Source: Bifidobacterium subtile (lineage in GTDB: Bacteria > Actinomycetota > Actinomycetes > Actinomycetales > Bifidobacteriaceae). From it: a DNA stretch of 64,000 nt. Below the pieces are notes generated by a model. It did not search any database, was not told the origin of the DNA, and saw nothing but the letters and a program-made list of their open reading frames with translations. The stretch spans positions 248,193 to 312,192 of the forward strand of contig NZ_JGZR01000016.1 of the NCBI RefSeq assembly GCF_000741775.1, given 5' to 3'. Position numbers and translations under genes: made by a program. Every line of letters begins with the position of its first letter. The first letter of the stretch is position 1. Positions 58,181-64,000 of this stretch are shown one piece after another.

Positions 58181-59803
58181 ATGAAACAGCTGAAACAGCA
58201 ATTCGAATCATGCGCGACTTTGCTCGTGCAATATCTGCGCCGCGATTGGAAGAAGATCCTCGTCTGGGTGCTGGGTCTGGGACTCTTGTGCAGCGTCTAC
58301 GTGCCGGCTTTCGAGAAGGTCGCGCAAGGCAACGGCCACGTCGGCATGTTCATCACTATGGGCAATCCGGCGATGATCGCACTGGTCGGTCCCACTCCCA
58401 TCACAAGCGCCGCCGATTACACGGTCGGCGCGATGTACGCTCAGGAGATGCTGCTGTTCTGCAGCATCATGGCTATGGTCGTCTCCATTCTGCACGTCGT
58501 GGGTCACACGCGGCATGAGGAGGATCTCGGCCTGAGCGAGATGATTCGCGCCTTTCCGGTGGGCCGGCAGGCGAGCTCGCTGGCGGTGGTCATCGAAACC
58601 ATCGGCATCAATCTCGTGCTCGGCGTGTTCACCGGCGTGGTCATGGCGAGCTTCCGCGAAGCCTCGATCACCTTCGCAGGCAGCATGCTTTTCGGGCTGT
58701 CGCTCAGCGTCGCAGGAATACTCGGCGCTGCGATAGCATTGGTGTTCGCGCAGATCATGTCGACCGCCTCGGGCGCGAGCGGCGCATCGCTTGGCGTGCT
58801 CGGCCTGCTCTATATTCTCAGAGCCGCAAGTGATGGGCACAACGAGACGCTTTCCCTCGTCAATCCGCTGGGGTCGACCTACCTCGCCTACCCCATGACG
58901 CAGAACCGGTGGTGGGTGCTGTTGATTGCGCTGGGGTATTCTGTGGTGCTATTCGCCGTCGCCGCGCTGCTGGAAAACGGCCGCGATATGACGGCAAGCT
59001 ATATCCCCGAACGGCTCGGTCGCTCGCATGCGCGGCGAGGGCTGCTCTCGGTGCATGGGATGCTGCTGCGGCTCAATCGCGGCATCATCATCGCCTGGCT
59101 CGTGGCCTTCGCCTGCCTCGGCGCTGTATACGGCTCGATTTACGGCGATATGCGCACATTCCTGGACAGCAACCAGCTCATGAAAATGATGTTCGTGGAT
59201 TCGGGAACGTCACTTGAGGCATCCTTCACGAGCACGATTCTCATTGTGCTCAGCGGCCTGGCCGCCATACTGCCGATTGTCATCGTCAACAAGCTCTACA
59301 CCGAGGAGACGCGGCTGCACTTGAGCCAGATCATGTCCACGCAGGTCACGCGCAGTCGACTGTTCTGGACGAATGTCGCGCTGGCCTTCATCTGCGCCAT
59401 TCTGGGCACGCTGCTCACCGCCGGGTCGCTCGGTGCTGCCGCCATTTCCTCCACGTCCGGGCACATGTCAATCGGCATGGGCGATTTTCTCGCGGCAGGA
59501 TTCAACCAGCTTCCGGTGATGCTGATCTTCGTCTCGCTTGCGGCGCTGCTGCTCGGCCTCGCCCCGCAGCTCGGCAAGGTGGCGTACGGATATCTCACGT
59601 ATGCGATTCTGCTCAGTTATTTCGGCAACATGCTCGACCTGCCGAAGTGGGTGACGAAGACCTCGCCCCTGAACTGGATGCCGCGCATGCCCGTGGACTC
59701 CTTCAAGCTCGCGCCGTTCCTCGCAGTCACGGCAGCCGTGATCGTCATGACCGTAGTTGGCGCGTGGAGCTACTCGCGCCGCGATATGCGCGAGGGGGCT
59801 TAG
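58181..59803 (+). CDS. ABC-2 type exporter permease
   Basis: A 540-residue permease with about twelve hydrophobic helices in two similar halves (FITMGNPAMIALVGPTPITSAADYTVGAMYAQEM; LIMMFVDSGTSLEASFTSTILIVLSG-like second half), as in the large "polyketide antibiotic exporter" permeases. It pairs with the ATPase encoded just upstream and is probably a drug or lipid exporter under the TetR gene. AAAGGAGG precedes tandem ATGs at 58178 and 58181; the second has the better spacing of six bases. Confidence 0.88.
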   Translation: MKQLKQQFESCATLLVQYLRRDWKKILVWVLGLGLLCSVYVPAFEKVAQGNGHVGMFITMGNPAMIALVGPTPITSAADYTVGAMYAQEMLLFCSIMAMVVSILHVVGHTRHEEDLGLSEMIRAFPVGRQASSLAVVIETIGINLVLGVFTGVVMASFREASITFAGSMLFGLSLSVAGILGAAIALVFAQIMSTASGASGASLGVLGLLYILRAASDGHNETLSLVNPLGSTYLAYPMTQNRWWVLLIALGYSVVLFAVAALLENGRDMTASYIPERLGRSHARRGLLSVHGMLLRLNRGIIIAWLVAFACLGAVYGSIYGDMRTFLDSNQLMKMMFVDSGTSLEASFTSTILIVLSGLAAILPIVIVNKLYTEETRLHLSQIMSTQVTRSRLFWTNVALAFICAILGTLLTAGSLGAAAISSTSGHMSIGMGDFLAAGFNQLPVMLIFVSLAALLLGLAPQLGKVAYGYLTYAILLSYFGNMLDLPKWVTKTSPLNWMPRMPVDSFKLAPFLAVTAAVIVMTVVGAWSYSRRDMREGA

Positions 59804-60272
59804 CATCCTGAAGGCACGGTGTGTTGTGGCGTACTAGGTTCAGGCATGACTCAGCACGCCACAACTGGCCGGACTCGCTGTGCCTTGTGCGGCCGCATTC
59901 GTTGTTATATTTTCGTATTTTCTCACTGCGGTTTCGTGTTTTCTCATTGCGCTTTTGCGTTGCAACGCATGCAATTTCCCGTTGCACAAGGCTATCTGCG
60001 TTATGTGAGGCGTTAATCCACCCTTGCGGAGGTCTATCTTCGTTATGTGAGGCGCTATTTCCTGATGAGCCGAGTATAGGGCGGCAAGAAACCGCCGTTT
60101 TCGGACGATGCTACTTGGGTTCTCATGGATTTAGCGCCTCAGATAACGCAGATAGACCTGGGCAGCACCCCAACAACGCCCCACATAACGCAGATACACC
60201 CATACACATATCCAGAAGCCCAGAGGTCTGCCATCTCATCCGTCGTAGTGCCGTGTACAATGGTTGCTCGTT
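59804..60272. other. Intergenic stretch before tRNA-Arg, with a family A element
   Basis: 469 bp without a gene. A family A element fills 59991-60204. Just before the tRNA, TGTACAAT at 60254-60261 resembles an extended -10 element and could be the tRNA promoter. Confidence 0.5.
59991..60204. repeat. Family A inverted-repeat element, copy at 60.0 kb
   Basis: Left arm: GGCTATCTGCGTTATGTGAG (59991) then GCGGAGGTCTATCTTCGTTA (60026) with GTGAGGCGCTA after it. Core, 60063-60120: CCGAGTATAGGGCGGC, AGAAACCGCCGTTTTCGG, GATGCTACTTGGG. Right arm: GCGCCTCAGATAACGCAGAT and CCACATAACGCAGATACACC, inverted copies of the left motif. The core matches the 31.5-kb element in inverse orientation. Confidence 0.75.
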
Positions 60273-60348
60273 GCCCGGGTAGCTCAGTGGATAGAGCACC
60301 GCTCTCCTAAAGCGGGTGTCGACGGTTCGAATCCGTTCTCGGGCACCA
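60273..60348 (+). tRNA. tRNA-Arg (anticodon CCT)
   Basis: The acceptor stem GCCCGGG at 60273-60279 pairs with CTCGGGC at 60338-60344. The D arm AGCTCAGTGGAT, anticodon arm CCGCT-CTCCTAA-AGCGG (anticodon CCT) and T arm with GGTTCGAATCC are all present. The 3' CCA is encoded (60346-60348). It decodes AGG. Confidence 0.95.
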
Positions 60349-60401
60349 TTTGTTCGCTGTTCAAACTTGCAGCGAATTGAGTTGGTTCCCGACTCATTCT
60401 T

Positions 60402-60668
60402 CGCTTTGTGGCAGGAGGGGTGGGCTTTTTGCACTTCGGGGTCGAAGAAAACATTGAACAGCTTGCTGAACTGTCCTTCGATGCAGTTGTCGTCCTGTAT
60501 ATAAAACTTCTCGAAGAAGGCCTAGTTGCAGATATTTCGCAGCCAGTTGCCCAGACTCATGTGCAACTTGTAGCAGTTGCTCACCAGCGTCAGAATCTCC
60601 GTCATCAGCATCGGATTTCCGGGCAAAGACACGTCCTCGATGACGAGAACATAACCACTGCCTGTCGA
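60402..60668 (-). pseudogene. Unrecognised gene remnant beside the CRISPR array
   Basis: On the minus strand one frame runs about 85 codons with gene-like composition: SGYVLVIEDVSLPGNPMLM, TEILTLVSNCYKLHMSLGNW, LRNICN, an in-frame TAG, then AFFEKFYIQDDNCIEGQFSK, LFNVFFDPEVQKA. It has no start codon context and ends without a proper stop near the tRNA. I cannot name the family. The internal stop and truncation suggest decay. Confidence 0.45.
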
Positions 60669-60720
60669 TTAACAGGATTGTCCGCTATGGGCGTCTTCTC
60701 GGGTTCGAGGTCTGTTCGAG

Positions 60721-60745
60721 ATTTCCATTCCTATGAAGGAGCGCC
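60721..60745. repeat. Degenerate terminal CRISPR repeat
   Basis: ATTTCCATTC followed by TATGAAGGAGCG is a shortened, mutated copy of the array repeat (6 bases lost, several substitutions). It ends exactly 34 bases before the first intact repeat, a normal spacer length here. Confidence 0.65.
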
Positions 60746-60779
60746 TAATTATTGGAATCATAAATACGCGGAAGAAGAT

Positions 60780-63700
60780 ATTTCAATCCACGCTCCCGTG
60801 AGGGAGCGACGAGTGTCCTCGGAAGAAAACACCCCTACGTGCAGATTTCAATCCACGCTCCCGTGAGGGAGCGACTGCCGCTGTATGGACATACATGTGG
60901 AGAGACAGATTTCAATCCACGCTCCCGTGAGGGAGCGACCTGCTCAGCAGTGGTAGACTCCGACTCATTGAATTTCAATCCACGCTCCCGTGAGGGAGCG
61001 ACCTCCGGCCGACGGCAACAAGGTGGCCCGCAACTGATTTCAATCCACGCTCCCGTGAGGGAGCGACCGGCGGCCAGCTGCGCGTTGTTCACCGTGTCCA
61101 GATTTCAATCCACGCTCCCGTGAGGGAGCGACATGGGCCAAACATATGGGCCTCGCGGGCAATCAATTTCAATCCACGCTCCCGTGAGGGAGCGACCCGA
61201 CATCACGCTGGCGTTGTCGAGACTGGTAGTATTTCAATCCACGCTCCCGTGAGGGAGCGACGCGAGCGTGCGTGTGGAACTGGAAAGGTCAGAGCATTTC
61301 AATCCACGCTCCCGTGAGGGAGCGACCGTTGACGTCCTTGTACAGCTTGCTGTATTCGGTATTTCAATCCACGCTCCCGTGAGGGAGCGACCTACTATTC
61401 AGCGGCATTCTGCTGACAGTCAGAGTATTTCAATCCACGCTCCCGTGAGGGAGCGACCTCGTGGCAACAGCATTGAAAGCGGCTCGGATCGATTTCAATC
61501 TACGCTCCCGTGAGGGAGCGACGTGCATCCAAGAGAGCTGAACAAGCTTCCTCTGAATTTCAATCCACGCTCCCGTGAGGGAGCGACCCCGCCCGACCAG
61601 CACTTCCAGTGTCTGGAGATATTTCAATCCACGCTCCCGTGAGGGAGCGACAACAGCGGCATATGGCTGGGCCTGGCCGACGGCAAATTTCAATCCACGC
61701 TCCCGTGAGGGAGCGACCCTTAGAGCAGGTGCATACACCAGAATCGGTGATCATTTCAATCCACGCTCCCGTGAGGGAGCGACGGCGTTGGGCGGCGGCT
61801 GATGGCTGTGAACATCATTTCAATCCACGCTCCCGTGAGGGAGCGACCACACGAAAACCTCCTAATGATTTGGGTATGTATTTCAATCCACGCTCCCGTG
61901 AGGGAGCGACGAACCTGACCGCAATCAGCCGAGGAGACAGACGATATTTCAATCCACGCTCCCGTGAGGGAGCGACCGCCTATCGGACTGACCTTCCTCA
62001 GTCGCTTCTTATTTCAATCCACGCTCCCGTGAGGGAGCGACCCATCCACGTTCGCCACGAGCTTCAGCGCTACAGATTTCAATCCACGCTCCCGTGAGGG
62101 AGCGACATTTTACGCTCGACGCAATCGACCAATCGGCATTATTTCAATCCACGCTCCCGTGAGGGAGCGACGGCACTGCGCTCATTGACTGGAAGTTACG
62201 TGATTATTTCAATCCACGCTCCCGTGAGGGAGCGACCTCCCCTCATGAGGATCCACCGCCCATATCGATGCTATTTCAATCCACGCTCCCGTGAGGGAGC
62301 GACCTGCCGGAGCCGATGCGTAGGAGCCTGACAGGGGATTTCAATCCACGCTCCCGTGAGGGAGCGACCTCGTCCAGATCGCTGCGGGCCACGGTCAGTT
62401 TAATTTCAATCCACGCTCCCGTGAGGGAGCGACCAACGATCCGAGCGCTGCCTTAAGCCCAGTAATATTTCAATCCACGCTCCCGTGAGGGAGCGACCCG
62501 TGCTCTTGCCTCCAGCAAGCAGCGCGTCATTATTTCAATCCACGCTCCCGTGAGGGAGCGACGAATCTGGTACGAGCTGAGCGACGCACGCGGGGTATTT
62601 CAATCCACGCTCCCGTGAGGGAGCGACCAGCAGGAGCGCCATCGGCAAGCTCACCGTCGGATTTCAATCCACGCTCCCGTGAGGGAGCGACAACCGTTGA
62701 TGAATGGCTATCTGGTGATATTAAAATTTCAATCCACGCTCCCGTGAGGGAGCGACGAGCGCTGCGGTTCCGTGGCTGGTGGATGAATGATTTCAATCCA
62801 CGCTCCCGTGAGGGAGCGACCGTATCCGTGCGTGCTGACCGGGCGTGATGTGATTTCAATCCACGCTCCCGTGAGGGAGCGACAGCACGGTACCCAATTG
62901 TCGCTGCCGTTTGTCGAATTTCAATCCACGCTCCCGTGAGGGAGCGACCCTGTCGGCCATCGCGTCAGCCTCGTCGGGCGTCAGATTTCAATCCACGCTC
63001 CCGTGAGGGAGCGACCTTAACGGTGTTGCGCTCATGCGTGTTTCCCTTTCATTTCAATCCACGCTCCCGTGAGGGAGCGACCGCATGATCAGGTCATGCA
63101 GCGCATGCAGATAGATTTCAATCCACGCTCCCGTGAGGGAGCGACCTTACATCCTCGTGGGTTCTAATTAGACTCTCATTATTTCAATCCACGCTCCCGT
63201 GAGGGAGCGACGATTTCTGATATCCGAAACCGATTCCGCCGAGTTATTTCAATCCACGCTCCCGTGAGGGAGCGACCGACTGGGTCGACGGAATTCTCGG
63301 TAAGGAATCATTTCAATCCACGCTCCCGTGAGGGAGCGACTTTTAGCTGCCCAATGCAAGCGGCTGTTGGCTGTATTTCAATCCACGCTCCCGTGAGGGA
63401 GCGACACGCCGCAACAGGTCAACGAATTTCCACAGCGGAAATTTCAATCCATGCTCCCGTGAGGGAGCGACCATCCGTTTTCGCGGCCTTCTCCTTCAAC
63501 TCGTCATTTCAATCCACGCTCCCGTGAGGGAGCGACCAGAGTTTTGATGATCACGCCCGTATTCGCAGAATAATTTCAATCCACGCTCCCGTGAGGGAGC
63601 GACCTGTTCGCCAGTTCGCTCGATGAGCGCATGAGCCTATTTCAATCCACGCTCCCGTGAGGGAGCGACCATCCGCGCAGGACAAGGCTGATGCTGCCGA

Positions 63701-63996
63701 TGCATTTCAATCCACGCTCCCGTGAGGGAGCGACCTGACATTCACTTGTCCACCACCTTCGCGGGAGTATTTCAATCCACGCTCCCGTGAGGGAGCGACT
63801 TTGATCCGCTGGTAGATCGCGTTCGGATAGTTTTCATTTCAATCCACGCTCCCGTGAGGGAGCGACCCCGAGCCTGCGGAGAGCAGGCGCAGCATGATGA
63901 TTTCAATCCACGCTCCCGTGAGGGAGCGACCCCTTATTGCTCCACAGGCGTATGCAACGGTCGATATTTCAATCCACGCTCCCGTGAGGGAGCGAC
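60780..63996 (-). CRISPR. CRISPR array with type I-C repeat; 50 repeats, 49 spacers in window
   Basis: 31-bp repeats start at 60780 and recur every 63-67 bp up to 63966; spacers are 32-36 bp and I saw no two alike. On the minus strand the repeat begins GTCGCTCCC, forms a 7-bp stem (CGCTCCC/GGGAGCG, loop TCAC) and ends ATTGAAAT, as in type I-C arrays, where that end becomes the crRNA 5' handle. Transcription should therefore run right to left, with the leader and probably the cas genes beyond the right edge. Only two repeats differ: 61492 (CTACG for CCACG) and 63441 (CATGC for CACGC). The last four bases of the window begin a further spacer. Confidence 0.98.
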
Positions 63997-64000
63997 GATG

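Noticed and set aside
59821..60016. Small Cys/Phe-rich plus-strand frames before the family A element
   Set aside because: Low-complexity translation of CGTATTTTCTCA-like short repeats; no support as genes.
60839..63527. Series of open frames in the CRISPR array with repeated NPRSREGAT or HAPVRER peptides
   Set aside because: They are translations of the CRISPR repeat, with spacers giving the variable parts.

Overview
The window is chromosomal DNA from a high-GC actinobacterium, almost certainly a Bifidobacterium. The SecA, RecA, FtsK, HPF and RNase P RNA sequences, the gene order recX-recA-DUF3046-clgR-cinA-pgsA-ftsK and the CGAAC-N4-GTTCG SOS box all fit. Most genes run on the minus strand, and the GC-rich background is broken only by a short AT-rich patch near 46.8-47.0 kb.

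Layout. 0-3 kb: a DivIVA-domain gene cut by the window edge, then a decayed locus with remnants of a TetR regulator, an alpha/beta hydrolase and an ABC ATPase. 3-17 kb: housekeeping block with secA, hpf, rnpB, recX, recA, a DUF3046 gene, clgR, cinA, pgsA, ftsK, a Fic-fold gene with a broken active-site motif, and miaA. 17-31.5 kb: small alarmone synthetase, two aldo/keto reductases, a Bax-inhibitor-1 protein, acnA, a P-type ATPase, a lipoprotein, a TRAM-type RNA methyltransferase, DUF3159, DUF3710 and exodeoxyribonuclease III. 31.8-35.4 kb: a ribonucleoside salvage operon (nucleoside hydrolase, MFS transporter, ribokinase). 35.7-39.7 kb: a heterodimeric ABC exporter. 40-46.6 kb: a glutamate-cysteine ligase and a 1,713-residue activase/dehydratase fusion. 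47-48.4 kb: an AbiE-type toxin-antitoxin pair behind a 40-bp dyad operator. 48.5-52.1 kb: nrdG and nrdD behind two NrdR boxes 31 bp apart. 52.4-54.1 kb: xseA-xseB. 54.6-59.8 kb: an EEP-family phosphatase/nuclease, a small membrane protein and a TetR-controlled ABC exporter. 60.3 kb: tRNA-Arg(CCT). 60.7-64 kb: a CRISPR array with 50 repeats in the window (49 spacers) that runs off the right edge. The repeat is of the type I-C kind; no cas gene lies in the window.

The most unusual content is intergenic. Family B (35.5, 49.3 and 54.1-54.5 kb) is a chain of hairpins in which the linkers are conserved but the stems differ between copies with both arms changing together. One copy supplies the last codons and stop of xseB. 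Family A (1.3, 31.5 and 60.0 kb) is a long inverted-repeat element with a shared core and arms built from one short motif, expanded into 42-bp tandem copies at 31.6 kb. I know of no description of either family, but I could not search. Other points of interest are a pair of compensating frameshifts in the MFS transporter, the degenerate Fic motif, and a decayed terminal CRISPR repeat that marks the left end of the array as its old end.
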